DNA from: Pachyseris speciosa
Lineage: Eukaryota > Cnidaria > Anthozoa > Scleractinia > Pachyseridae
Direction of reading: 5' to 3'
DNA length: 64,000 bases
NCBI GenBank assembly: GCA_016490735.1
Contig: JAEMWC010000751.1
Location: forward strand, 1 to 64,000
The notes under the pieces were generated by a model. That model saw only the letters and a program-made list of their open reading frames with translations. It had not been told where the DNA came from and did no database searches. Both the position numbers and the translations under genes were made by a program. Position 1 is the stretch's first letter; each line of letters opens with the position of its first letter. Shown here piece after piece: positions 40,901-51,573 of the stretch.

Positions 40901-43900
40901 TTAAGTTTGTTGCAACAGATTAATTATTAATCTCAATAGTAAATGGCTTTCATAAACTTTATTGGTCATAGACTAACTATTTGGCATAAAATAAGGGAAC
41001 CATATGGTTTTGTTGTACAACTTCATTAATAATTTGATGGACTTAAATTCTTCTATTAAAAAAACTATCTCCCTTAACCATTTCCTCCCTATGAGTGACT
41101 TACAGATTTTACTCTCCGACTGACTATCTAACGCCAGATGATTTTACTCGTCAAAGGGAGACCCCTTAGGGGTTAAATGGTAAAAAAAATTACTATCTCC
41201 CTTAACCATTTCCTCCCTAAGAGTGACTTACAGATTTTACTCTGTCTAGCACCAGTTGATTTTACTTGTCAAAGGGAGACCCCTTAATTTATCTGCAGTT
41301 CAAAATATACATGTAATATTGCATTACACTGTAATTCCATCCACAGTATGCAGTGCAGTCGCAGATTCGTTTTCATGGTTATGATCCAGCGGAATCACTG
41401 GTGGAGGCTTTGCCAAGGGAGGTATGTTAGCTGTCAACTCTTATCATCATGTATCGTTAAATTATTTAAGAGGGATTTAAAATACATATTGACTGTTACA
41501 GTTGTAGTGCGCAGTTGGCCACGGGTTGATTCATCCCATGGCCAGGGTAGACAACAAATCGGGTATTTAAAATTACATGACTGTACTGATGTACATTATA
41601 TACCTGGAGTGCCAACTCATTCACAACACAACTGCGAAGATCATTTCTTCATTTCATTTTATTTTCATTTCCGCAGTTTATATATGATTTATTTCATATA
41701 TCATTCACACTCATCTCTTTCATGGGAACATATGAACCCATAATTATTATTGACCTGCTCCCAACATCAGTGGCTTCATAGCTCAGTTGGTAGAGCATCG
41801 CACTGGTATCATGAGGTCACAGGTTCAAACCCTGTTGAAGTCCCGAATGTTTTTTTTTTTCAGGCTTCTTTACGCAATTGCATAAATTGTGTTCACAACT
41901 GCATGGATCATTTCTTCATTTCGTTTCATTTCATTTCTGCAGTTCATATATGATTTATTTCATATATCATTCACACTTATTGTTAATTACATGTAGCTAC
42001 TTATCTTAACTGAATTTAAAATTTAGTTGTTACTTTTATTCCTAACGGTCACTTCTGAAGATGTATGTCGAAACAATGCATTTTATTGTCATGTTCATCA
42101 TGGCAGTTTGTGTGTTATTGTTAAATCACCATTTTAACCACCAAAAATTATTCTTAAACAGTTTGGGGTGAGCCTTATAGGCAAATATTTTCCTGAAACA
42201 TTTTTTAAATTCGCATGTTTGTTTGTTTATAGATGGCTTCATTGTCACTCCACGTGTATTCATTCCTTTTGATGTTCCTTCTCAGCTTATGTTGCGTCTT
42301 ATAACCAAGTATTAAATTACAGAAATTCTCCCTTAGAAAATTTGACACCTTTAAGTTGCTGAGTTTTTGTTTTGTTTTGTTTTGTTTGAAATAATGCAAT
42401 TTATATGTAATATCAAAATAAATATAGGGAGGAAGAAAAAAAAAATAAAAAAAAAAAAAAAATAACAATATTAAGGAGGGTGAAAACTTAAATAAAGTAT
42501 TCCCACGTATTATTGAACTCTTCTATTTGTTTGTTTTTTTAAGCAATTTGCTTGAGTGTGTCAATCTTGTTACATAAGAAATGGGGGAAGCTGTCGAAAA
42601 TTACAGAGGCATTGTCCTGAAAACAGCAAAAAATACAATATTTTGCAACAAGATTAAGGGAGACATAATTCAAAAGATCTTTAAGAAGCATAATTTATTA
42701 TTGTGCCATCCATAATAAATAAATAAATAATATTATAAATATGTTTACTTTCACATTAATTTTGTGTCTGTGGTTATCCAGGGAGAAGAATTACTGAGGA
42801 CAGAAGACATTGTGTCTCTTATAGCGGAGCAGGGGGAGTCAATCGCGCTGGTCTGGTTTGGTGGTCAGTATTAACCTTTAATGTCAAAATGCTTTGGAGC
42901 CATTGTAAAAGGCATAAAGAGGCCCCAAAAGGAACAAACGTGAATATTTTTATTTATATCATGCTTGGGAAATGAAAGGATGACTGAAATATAACAATGA
43001 CAATGACAATGACAATAAACACTTCCATTAACCCTTTCCCGTACAACGTTTTGTACGTGTTTTTCACAATTTCCCGAGGGGGTTACCACGGCGATATTGC
43101 TGGTCCACAAGACTGAAGGGTCCATCTTCCTTGTCACGCATCTCACGCCAGATGTAGTTTGTTTTAAGCGATCAACTGCAGCTAAACATTTGGTAGGTAT
43201 TTGATTTATAAGTGTGTTTTTGGAGCCATTTTCCACCTCAGAAGCCCCCAGCCTGGCATCATAAAGCTGGGTTGATGTGTAGAGGTAATCCTTTGAAAGA
43301 AAACAGAGGTGAGAAGCAATTTCACACGAAGTGGGCCGCTCAAAGTATTCTAGCAAGTGATGGCAATTCACGTAGTGAAGTTGTGTCTTTAGCCGGTTTG
43401 TGAGTGGATTCTGGTACCCGGCATGGCAATTTCGGCGAGTTTTACCTTGTAAATAATGCAATCGGTGCAATATTTTGTCAGCAGGACCGGGTGGCTAGAC
43501 ACTATAAAAAATATGTGAAATGGAAATTGGCAGTCTTCCATGCTGCTGTTAGGCAAGAATATCCCACAATTCCTTTCGGTCACAAACGTGAAAATCACAG
43601 ACAGTGAGAGCAACTGAAAACAAATAGTGTTAACCACGTCGCGCTAAAGAAGTGAGCAGGAAAAAGTGGAACGAATTGCAAGAATTAGAGTCGAAGTTTG
43701 CTGCAAATGTAGACTTTTCGCTTCAAAAGGAAATTTTGTAATAAAAACTTCAAAACAAAGTAGCGTATTTTTTGTGCTGTCCGAGGGCGTATAAATGTAT
43801 AAATGCTCATATTCCATGAACGGGAACAGGAACGGGGTGATAAAGTCTAAACAACTGAGAATTTGCCAATAACAATGGTTCATTTCAAACATAGTCTGGG

Positions 43901-44219
43901 ATTTGCGAACCTTGCTGGTTTTTAAGGCCGCGGCTCTGAGGACTACAGTTGAAGGTTCCGTACAAGAAAGAGTTAAAGTATGAGAGTGGCAAAACTGTCT
44001 AAATACAAAGATCTGGAGGTAGAAATAGCCCGTATGTGGCAGATGAGAACAGTGGTAATCCCCGTTGTCGTAGGTGCCCTTGGAGTTATTAGGAAAGGCA
44101 CTGAAAAACAGCTGCACGAAATCCCAGGCAACAACAACCTACATGAAATCCAGAAAACAGCACTTCTGGGAACAGTACACATTCTGAGGGAGGTCAAATG
44201 TAGACAAATTGAAGTAACA

Positions 44220-44271
<52 letters not shown>

Positions 44272-47200
44272 ATGGTGATGATGGTGAAGATGATGATGAT
44301 AATGATGGAAAGACCAATCATCTGACCTAATGTACAACCAGCTGGTATCCACGGGTTTCCAGCAATCTATATGTTGATGTAGATGTCTAATTACAAATCT
44401 CAAATCAAATCAAATGTTGGTTTTTGAGGAGAATGGAAAACCAGAGTACCCGGAGAAAAACCTCTTGGAGCAGAGTAGAGAACCAATAAACTCAGCCCAC
44501 ATATGACGCCGAGTCCGGGAATCGAACCCGGGACGCATTGGTGGGAGGCGAGTGCTCTCACCACTGCGCCAACCCTGCTCCCCCGTAATATAATTATGCA
44601 TGTCAGCGAATTTACCATGCTGCACACACTTATTAACTAATCAGGATAGCCACTTAAAGTGTACATGAATCGAACTACCATTTTGTTTACGTTTTTTGAT
44701 AGCTTATAACACCCATATTTCATTGTCAGTCGTTTCCCTCCTTTTCGTGAAGAGGAGTTCCCTAATTGTAGGGGTTCCAAAATTCCCGCTGTGGCCTGAA
44801 ATTTGAGACATTTTGCGCGCGGCCAAAAGGTCTCCATGACGTTATTCGTGTGTAATGTTCAGGCGTGAAACATGCCAGAGAAGGCGAAATCTTAAACCTC
44901 GAACGTTTTGCGCAGCTGGCGGCTCCGGTAGTGAATCTTGGTAGTTCTCTGACATTTTTATTCCACGGAACTCACTAAAACAGCGTGACGCACTCGACTG
45001 AGTACACACGAATGACGTCATGACTATTCACCAGACCCCAGGTCGTGTCTAGAATTTTAGAGAGAAAGGCCCAACTTTCGCCGCATTTTAAAATAAGTTC
45101 CTTCTACTCTTAGTACTGAAATTATTTTCCCCTCAAAACGTTTCTTAAAACACCAATTTTCATTAAAAAAAAACTGGCTTTGAAATATCGATTCATTTGG
45201 AGTTGGGTTATGCATGCTTACTAGGAAGAAATCTTCATCAAAAGTGAATTGACTAAACTGTAAATCATCAGATTTCCATCAAAAGTTAATTTACTAATTA
45301 ATTCATAATATTATTCATCTGAGTTCTATTGGGGTTACTAGTTTGCAGAGGTATACAGCTGAATTTATTGGTCAGAAACACGATGAATAAAATTAATAAC
45401 TAACACGAAATTTTACAAGGAGAAATTACAAGTAGTTGTTGGTCATGCATGCATGCAGGTCACTGTTATTGCTGGTTTTCAATTGATGTCATCAAAAAAA
45501 GTCTAACTATATTGTTTTTAGTACACCCTCAAAGCTGACAATTTTATCAGGTTATGTTGTTGTTTTTGCTCATTTTGATGCTTTATCAAATCCTTTTATT
45601 TTCAGGAGTCCAGTACTATACCGGACAATTTTTCGACATCAAACGGATAACTGCAACTGCACAAAGCATGGTAAAAAAGCTTATTTGTTTTCCCGCTTTT
45701 CATTAATGTTCATGAAATATACTTGGCACAAGCTTGTATTGCGGTCTTCTATTGAAAGAAATCTTTTCAAAGTACACAGATTTCAACGTTACTTCACGGC
45801 TTTTGCCTCATCAAAGAGCGAGACTGTACGTCACATTTCGTGGAGAAAAAAACTTTTTAAAATTCTTTTTCCAGTTTTCTTTTTCAACTTCTGGGGTGAA
45901 ATAAAGTGTTATTGAACAATTTATAATGAACAATTTTGCACGAGACTCGTTTTGAAGTTGAACCAAATTAGGAAATGGACAGTTGTCGAACGTTCAGTGC
46001 ATATCTAACGATATTTTTATCTCCCGTAATCAGGGCTGCGTGGTCGGTTTTGATTTAGCTCATGCTGTGGGTAATGTGGAGTTGAAGCTTCACGACTGGA
46101 ATGTAGACTTTGCTTGTTGGTGTTCGTACAAGGTGAGACACATACCCTGCGAGCAGAGGCCCTTCGATCTTCCTACATAAGTCGGGAAGAGGAATGTATG
46201 AGACACATTAAACACATTAGAATGAAAAATAAATAAAAATACAAGATCGCAGGTGAGGAGGCCTTTCTCTCTTTAATTTCACCTGTTTCTATAAAATCTT
46301 TATTATGCTATTGCTGGCATGCATGGACTGCGAAGCTTAAGCAACGACGACGGCAAGGCAACGAAAACGTCATTTGAAAATCTAACTCCTCGCTTCTGTA
46401 ATTCTTAGGCGATCATTCCAATAATTTGTCTAACTTGAAAAATACAGGCGAATTCGCCAGGGACTAAATATTACTACGAACGGCGTCAAAGTCAGGAAAA
46501 AGAAAGACAGTCAAATTTGCCGTCATGGGCTCACGTTCTGGTCATTTCACGTTGTTGTTTTGCCGAGGACGGCAAAGAAATGTACCAAAAAGTAAAACGC
46601 ACGTGCAGAGCGATTGCTTTTGCTCATTAAACCTATTGTTTTGTGACGTTCTCGTTTGCCGTTGCCGTCCTCGTTGCTAAAGCTCCCTATAATGTATAAA
46701 TAGTGGAGACGGTTCGATGTACTTTAATATATTGTGTAGTTCGAAGCAGGTTGGTTGGGACTATCGTCGTTTGCATAACGACCATTAACTGTAGCTTTTT
46801 CTGCAAAGTGTTTATTTTAAAACTGAACTGTTTTTTTTTGTCTTCATTTCGTAGTATCTGAATTCTGGACCAGGCGGTGTAGCAGGGGCTTTTATACACG
46901 AAAGGCACGCATATAACTTTGAACTTCCAAAGTAAGTTGCTCAGTGGAGGATTCTTCGCAATTTATTGAACTGCTTCTACATGTACCTTCTGTGATCGTT
47001 TGTTTTTAGCATTGTTTTCTTAAGTCTTTCTATTACTTATTATATAGCGCACAATTCATTTAAATATATGATCTAATGATCTCTTTCTCTCCAACTTTCC
47101 GTCATTTTCTTTCCTGTTTTGCCTGTGAAGATGAGAGTGATCATTGCAGTTATTGGCACTACCTAGGCAGTAGTGAAAATAAAGCCTGAAAAAAAAAAAA

Positions 47201-47870
47201 AAAAAAAAAAAAAAATCAGGCTTGTACGGGGGTTGAACTCGTGACCTCTACGGTACCAGTGCAGCGCTCTACCAACTGAGCTAACAAGCCATCTGGGAGC
47301 TGCTCGTTTTCCTGGTTTCCTAATGTACCCGGAGTGATGAAGATGTGATATTGAATATGGTTTTCATATATTTGAACTGCGGATCAAAGAATGAATATGT
47401 GAACGATCATCGCAGTTATGAACTCTCTTATTAGCAGCAGTGAAAATAAAATCTGGAAAAAAAAATGGCTTGTACGGGATTCGAACCCACGACCTCTGCG
47501 ATACCGGTGCAGCGCTCTACAGACTGATGAATAAATGACTGTGAATATATGACTTCATATAATTGAACTGCGAATTTTTGCTACTGCCTGGGTAGTACTC
47601 GACATAACTGCGATGATCACTCTCGTCTTATAATAATAATTCAGATTTAATCCACGAGTGCGAGCCACAGGCTACGCACGTGGGCGCAGGTGGGTAGCCG
47701 TTTTTTTCTAGCGTGAAGCAACAAGGAATATTCGCTTTCACCGCCCCTCTGAGGTTAAAACTGCCTTCCCCTTGCAATTCTAAGACAGCTCTCGGTTTCA
47801 TCTACAGATTCGCTGGCTGGTGGGGGCATGACAGGAAAAGCCGATTTGAGATGGGACACGGTAAATTATT
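30420..47870 (+). CDS. Kynureninase, exons 1-10 (C-terminus not in window)
   Basis: Coding exons with consistent phases and GT-AG sites: 30,420-30,618; 32,873-32,993; 38,129-38,211; 40,691-40,824; 41,347-41,421; 42,782-42,863; 45,606-45,670; 46,034-46,132; 46,855-46,931; 47,818-47,870. They give about 329 residues. Kynureninase is a PLP enzyme of tryptophan breakdown that splits kynurenine and 3-hydroxykynurenine to (hydroxy)anthranilate plus alanine. Signature stretches include [14 protein letters not shown] (exon 2), [13 protein letters not shown] (exon 3), [17 protein letters not shown] (exon 4), [17 protein letters not shown] (exon 8) and [16 protein letters not shown] across exons 8-9, where the Lys is the PLP-binding residue. 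The protein is normally about 465 aa. The last 130 or so residues are not found up to the right edge, so intron 10 would have to exceed 16 kb and hold the next gene and the virus, or the gene is truncated. Confidence 0.93.
30792..31409. mobile_element. PIF/Harbinger-like MITE in kynureninase intron 1
   Basis: Inverted ends GGCCCGGTTCAGACGTCGAA extend about 40 bp with almost no mismatches. TTA flanks both sides (30,789-30,791 and 31,410-31,412), the 3-bp target typical of PIF/Harbinger. No transposase. Confidence 0.8.
31409..31598. repeat. Foldback element next to the PIF-like MITE
   Basis: GAGGTCCGTACTGTAAGTTACGG and its complement near 31,555-31,578, with outer CTTACTAACC / GGTTAGTAAG. The centre holds an A-rich tract and GCGCGTAGCGCGC. 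Confidence 0.7.
31731..32223. mobile_element. MITE with CCTCGAATAATAGCC ends
   Basis: The left end TACCGTATTTCCTCGAATAA and the right end TTATTCGAGGAAATATGGTA are complementary. The interior carries an (AAAT)n microsatellite at 31,905-31,955 and GATTATTTGAGGG repeats. Confidence 0.75.
33000..36700. other. Kynureninase intron 2, nothing else recognised
   Basis: AT-rich with two near repeats containing GGTCACGTGAC (about 33,231 and 33,525) and a CT tract at about 35,977. The minus-strand ORFs at 34,987-35,414 show no domain and are not called. Confidence 0.5.
36725..36765. repeat. AAT microsatellite
   Basis: Short AATAATAAT tract within intron 2. Confidence 0.8.
36820..37212. repeat. Near-perfect 167-bp-arm foldback
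   Basis: 36,820-36,986 and 37,046-37,212 are almost exact reverse complements around a 59-bp loop. Because of the symmetry, both strands carry similar short ORFs, so none is called. No terminal target duplication was obvious. Confidence 0.9.
38225..38615 (-). mobile_element. tRNA-derived SINE with conserved body
   Basis: On the minus strand the head reads GGTTAGCTTAGTGGTAGAGC (A box) and GGTTCAAACCCCGG (B box). It is followed by a body of about 300 bp including GACGTTAAAGAACCCACGC, and a simple ATTTATGATTTATG tail at 38,219-38,240. It lies in intron 3. Confidence 0.8.
39449..39897. mobile_element. Foldback MITE (TTAAAGTGCACCTAA ends)
   Basis: The arms of about 200 bp pair with moderate mismatches. 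The termini TTAAAGTGCACC / GGTGCACTTTAA carry TTAA at both edges. It lies in intron 3, which is 38,212-40,690. Confidence 0.75.
40445..40505 (+). mobile_element. tRNA-Ser-like fragment (SINE head or relic)
   Basis: TTGGTTGAGTGGTTAGAGAG followed by CTTGAAATCCAGAGGCCC looks like the D arm and anticodon arm of a tRNA-Ser(TGA). No good T arm follows, so it is not called as a tRNA gene. Confidence 0.35.
41088..41286. repeat. Imperfect tandem repeat
   Basis: CTCCCTTAACCATTTCCTCC through AAAGGGAGACCCCTTA occurs twice, about 115-120 bp apart, in intron 4. Confidence 0.7.
41590..41990 (+). mobile_element. tRNA-Thr-like SINE with flanking related tails
   Basis: TAGCTCAGTTGGTAGAGCAT and AGGTTCAAACCCTGTTG form a tRNA-like head (loop GGT) at 41,770-41,845. 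It is followed by a tail ending TATATGATTTATTTCATATA at about 41,945. A matching tail also precedes the head at 41,640-41,705, so two copies are joined or one is inserted in another. The anticodon stem is poorly paired. Confidence 0.7.
43028..43976. mobile_element. Degenerate piggyBac-like element
   Basis: Ends TTAACCCTTTCCCGTAC and (inverted) GTACAAGAAAGAGTTAA with TTAA at both borders. The interior has broken reading frames on the minus strand that may be a decayed transposase, but I cannot point to the catalytic Asp triad. It lies in kynureninase intron 6. Confidence 0.6.
44220..44300. repeat. GAT microsatellite
   Basis: About 25 GAT triplets. It gives spurious poly-Asp (plus) and poly-Ile/His (minus) frames. 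Confidence 0.95.
44397..44583 (-). mobile_element. tRNA-derived SINE
   Basis: The minus strand reads GGCGCAGTGGTGAGAGCACT (A box) and GGTTCGATTCCCGG (B box), then a tail with TTTGATTTGATTTG. Same family as the truncated copy at 29,270-29,435. Confidence 0.85.
47135..47300 (-). mobile_element. tRNA-Thr-like SINE, minus strand
   Basis: The complement of 47,217-47,290 has GTTAGCTCAGTTGGTAGAGC and an anticodon-loop GGT. A long A run (47,189-47,216) and the GCAGTAGTGAAAATAAAGCC tail lie on the other side. The T arm is mispaired, so it is a SINE rather than a working tRNA. Confidence 0.7.
47385..47640 (-). mobile_element. Second, partial copy of the tRNA-Thr-like SINE
   Basis: Repeats the GATCATCGCAGTTAT / GCAGTGAAAATAAA tail and the GGGATTCGAACCCACGACCT head segment. 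It is truncated before the A box. Confidence 0.65.
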
Positions 47871-47977
47871 ATTTTAAGTCCTTATTTTCTTCTATATTTG
47901 GTATTTACTTTATGATAACAGCCGACAGTCAATTATGACGAGTTGTTTGCTTTTGGATTTATGGCAGACACAACTGC

Positions 47978-48303
47978 GCTAGTCTCCTTCGCAGCCGTTA
48001 TTAGGGTCGTCACGCAGTGCTTCTCCCCACTAACGGCTGCTCACTCGAGCTTTGCATTCCTTCCCTCAAACTGACCAATAAGGAGCAGGCTTCCATTTTC
48101 TAGAAACCTAGTCCTAGTCCTCGTCTTGTTGTGTTTTTGCTGGCAAATATAACGAGATATATGATTGGCGCAGCTGTCAAGAATTACTTGCATTTTATTG
48201 GTTCTCGGTAACAGAAGGAAAGGAATGCAGAGCTCGAGTGAGCAGCCGTTAGTGGGGAGGAGCGTTACATGACGACCCTAATAACGGCTGCGAAGGAGAC
48301 TAC
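47978..48303. mobile_element. Foldback MITE
   Basis: AGTCTCCTTCGCAGCCGTTA with GACGACCCTAATAACGGCTG as its partner at the far end. The arms are about 85 bp, and a central unpaired region includes CTAGTCCTAGTCCTCGTC. Confidence 0.8.
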
Positions 48304-49284
48304 AACTGCGCCGGCAAGTTAGCTTATTTGTAAATAGCACCGGACTGTAGACAGGAAGGTCGTTGGTTCAAACCCCAGACAGGACCACAAACCAGGGTCT
48401 TTTAAGATCTCAGCAGTTATTTTAAAAAAATAACCGGTTAGGTCATGCTAGTTGTGTGTTCAACATCTGCTTCAGTCCACACAATCGCGTTCATGTCCAC
48501 TTTACATCCAGCAGGAAAATGTAAAGGGATGTGAAATAACCCGCGTATTGATCTTAAAGATTAGGGAACGTAGTTCCTCATCGCCAGAAAAGTCGAATCG
48601 ACATGCGCAGACGTTGCGCGACACTTAGAATTTTCCGGCTTTGTTTTCATCCCTTCATTACAGAAAATATATGGGAAGGAGTTTTTAATTTTCTCGAGGA
48701 GTAAAAATTTTCAGAATCTAAAAGCTACTTTGTATCTAGTAATGATCAGAACTTTGCGAAGGTTGTTCTGAAGCTACGTTCGGTGTAAATATTACAAAAT
48801 TCGGTTCGGTTTTACAGATTTTGTAAAGTAATGTTTCGCGACGCCATATTGAGTGCAACTGAGTCAAAGGTCTCAGTGGACACGAATTTAATTTTCATTT
48901 TGTACCGGTATATCGAGGGCTACATACCTTACTTTGTATCTGTTCGATAAGTTCGAACATCAGTCCGTTTCTGTGCAAAATATCCTTTCCTTAGAACACG
49001 AACTCAGTTCGGTTTGAAAAGTCCATTTCATGTCATTGTTCAGGTTCAGGGAAAAGCGGCATAATGGCCATCGCTCGATAGCTAAGGCGAGAAGAACAAA
49101 CCTTTTCCCTCTCAACTTGCCCGCCATCTTGCGTACAACATCCCAGGCGTTCTGTTTTGAGTCTTCCCAAACCGAGGGAGACTAGAAACAAGTATTCCCA
49201 GCAGTCTAGCGAGCTTTACGCGGGTTATTTTCGAAAAAGCGCGGTGATTTGTATGCCAAAATTGAATTGTTGACTGAGTTCATT

Positions 49285-51139
49285 ATGTCCTCTCTGTACA
49301 TTGTTGAAAAAGATTTTATTTCTATTGCTGACTGCCCGAATACAAAACTTCAGTACGTATTACAGCAACGTGAAAACGGCAATGAAGTGGTATTTTGGCT
49401 TAAGATAAAACAGAAGGCCCTTGCAACCTGGAGAAAAGAAAAGCTCTCTGGTAACATACGAAATGATGGTTTTCTCTTCATTGACCTGGTCAATATGTGC
49501 ATACCTGGTGACACATTTCGCTTAAATCGTGAAAGTGTGAGACTAGAGACACAGCTTTCCAATACCTGCATTGTTGCTGATGCTAAAAGGAGGACAATAA
49601 ACAAGAAAGGAAGTCCAAAGCAAAGACAAGAGTTCTTGGCCTCCTACAAGAAGCTTGCAGTACTTCGAAATGACATTATCTCTGTCGAAGATTGGAAATC
49701 AGACATTAGTAGCCTTCAGCATAAGGTGAATCTTGCGGAAACGGAAATTAATGTTTGGAAACAAAAGTATACTGACCTAGAAAAGGAAAAACAGAATCTA
49801 TTACAGGAAATGCTCCAGGAGAAGGAACTGTCGAATTCATGCAGGGAAGAGAGTGAACAAATGAGAAAATACATTAGGCAGCTGGAGAAAGAACAGTTCA
49901 CTAAAGTTAGGGGCACAGCTATTCCTAAGCTTCAAACTACACAAGCCCAGAATAAGAAGTTGAAAGAGCTAAAAACAAGAGCTCAAAAGGCTCTATATTT
50001 CAGCAAATTATTTGGTCTGGAGCTTGACTGCCTTAGATTAAAAGATCGAGATAGCTCTAAGACATTTACTGTTGACTTCAATCCAGAAAAAAGTGTATGC
50101 TTTAGAGCTTCCCCTGATACTTCACAAAGTGGCACAGCATATGACACACCACTTGCTGCCCCATTGCCTGATACACCCCCTTCCTCTTCAAATGACACCC
50201 CATCAACTCTCTTACCTGAGCAATCCCAACCTGCAGTCAACACTTCATACCAAGATGAGACACAATATGCCAAGCTGAGTGAGGATGACAAATCCAGGGT
50301 AGAGGGCATATTGTATCTCATTGACAAGTTTGGGGTTGGAGATGAGTTTATTCACCAGTTGTCAATGGTAGTCGATGGAATGCCCAAGTCCTACCTGTTT
50401 AAACAGTGCAGAAAGGAGCTGAACAAGGACTGCATCATCTCCACTACTCCAGGCAAGGCCCCAGGAGCACAGTACTCCTTTAAAAAATTATTGGCTGAAC
50501 AAGTAAAATACATGGTAGGTAATAACACTGTGTTTTGTCATTAATTTTGTATCACAACCCATGGTTTGCATAAATAGGTTATTTAGTTAAGTATAGCAAT
50601 CATTTGCTTTTTTGCAACTTATCTTTAGAAAGCATTTGGATATGTTTCTATCCTAACTGTAACTTTGTTGCAGAGACAAGCCAATTTGCTGCAAGAGGGA
50701 GAGAAAGTGAAGGTGAAGCTCAGTGGGGATGGTGCACGAATGAGCAGAGTGAGCAACTTCATCCTCCTGAGCCTGTCCATTCTTCAGAGCACAGATGATT
50801 TGTTGTCGTCAAAAGGTAGAAATATAAACTAAAGCAACTACAGCAACCATAGACACCGAAATTTGCCTTGTATATGAAAAAATGCAAACAATGAATATTA
50901 TTAACTTTTAAATCACACCAGTAAATTTTATTAATTTATATCTTTCATCACTTCAATGCTTTATATCAAAATAAGGTACACACACCATTGCTGTAGTGAA
51001 TGGCCCAGAAAGTAGGGAAACTTTGGCCACTTCCTTCAAGGAAGTATTTGACGACATCAATGAAATCCAGGAGAGCGGTTTCATCACCATTGAAGAACAA
51101 AGAGTAGACATTGAACTATTTCTTGGGGGTGACTACAAG
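49285..51139 (+). CDS. Coiled-coil/BEN-like protein, partial (exons 1-3)
   Basis: Exons 49,285-50,514, 50,674-50,815 and 50,976-51,139 join in frame with GT-AG borders, giving 512 residues. The ATG at 49,285 is preferred over the upstream TTG frame extension. Residues about 130-210 are a charged coiled coil (KVNLAETEINVWKQKYTDLE). Residues about 255-320 are Ser/Thr/Pro-rich. Residues about 345-410 (SRVEGILYLIDKFGVGDEF and KYMVG-type end) have the look of a BEN or similar small helical domain. Exons 2-3 encode KVKLSGDGARMSRVSNF and THTIAVVNGPESRETL ... FFLGGDYK-like sequence. I recall this as a conserved, often multicopy invertebrate family of unknown function, possibly transposase-derived. 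The Asp in LSGDGA could be a first catalytic acid, but no second or third is visible. The next intron is entered by the viral element about 70 bp after the donor. Confidence 0.6.
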
Positions 51140-51206
51140 GTAAGATGTATACTGTCAACTACTCAAATTTCAGTCCAAATATCTTATTATGCAAATTTTC
51201 CATATG

Positions 51207-51264
51207 AGTAGTATAGTGTTTGGGGTACGAAATCATTTTATCTCGTTTTCCCCAAACTACTACT
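51207..51264. repeat. Candidate terminal hairpin of the viral element
   Basis: AGTAGTATAGTGTTTGGGG (51,207-51,225) pairs with CCCCAAACTACTACT (51,250-51,264): 15 bp perfect apart from a 4-base TAGT bulge. The AG start and end-proximal inverted repeat fit Polinton-type ends. The right-end partner is not in the window. Confidence 0.5.
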
Positions 51265-51284
51265 GCCTTCTGATCTCGTATTCT

Positions 51285-51434
51285 GGAATATATAGTTGTT
51301 CAATCTGATGGAATATATAGTTATTTAATTTGATGGAATATATAGTTATTTAATTTGATGGAATATATAGTTATTTAATTTGATGGAATATATAGTTATT
51401 TAATTTGATGGAATCTATAGTTGCTCAATCTGAT
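51285..51434. repeat. 25-bp tandem array near the left viral end
   Basis: Six copies of a 25-bp unit (GGAATATATAGTTATTTAAT plus TTGAT). The outer copies are slightly diverged and the four inner ones nearly identical. A seventh partial copy starts at 51,435. It lies between the end hairpin and the first viral gene and may be part of the terminal repeat or a replication or promoter region. Confidence 0.85.
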
Positions 51435-51573
51435 GGAACCAAGGTCAGCACACTTCATAAAATGCGTGACATTCTCGGAAAACAGGGAATGAGTCATCGC
51501 CTATAGCTATTATTTCTCACGTGGAACCATCCGATTGTTACATAAAAATAAAATATCATATAATAGTATAGAA

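Noticed and set aside
41770..41845. Possible tRNA-Thr gene (also 47,217-47,290 minus and 44,505-44,580 minus)
   Set aside because: The A and B boxes are good, but the anticodon or T stems are mispaired and each is followed by a SINE body or tail, so they are SINE heads.
42871..43470. 199-residue minus-strand ORF
   Set aside because: It overlaps kynureninase intron 6, crosses the piggyBac-like end, includes a CAATGA simple repeat and shows no domain.
44139..44403. Poly-Asp, poly-Ile and poly-His ORFs
   Set aside because: All three come from the GAT microsatellite at 44,220-44,300.
49036..49100. Next kynureninase exon after CAG at about 49,050
   Set aside because: The translation meets a stop quickly and shows none of the expected SNPP or RVAP-type blocks.
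51285..51434. CRISPR-like regular repeats
   Set aside because: The 25-bp units are directly adjacent with no spacers, in an animal genome; it is a tandem array.
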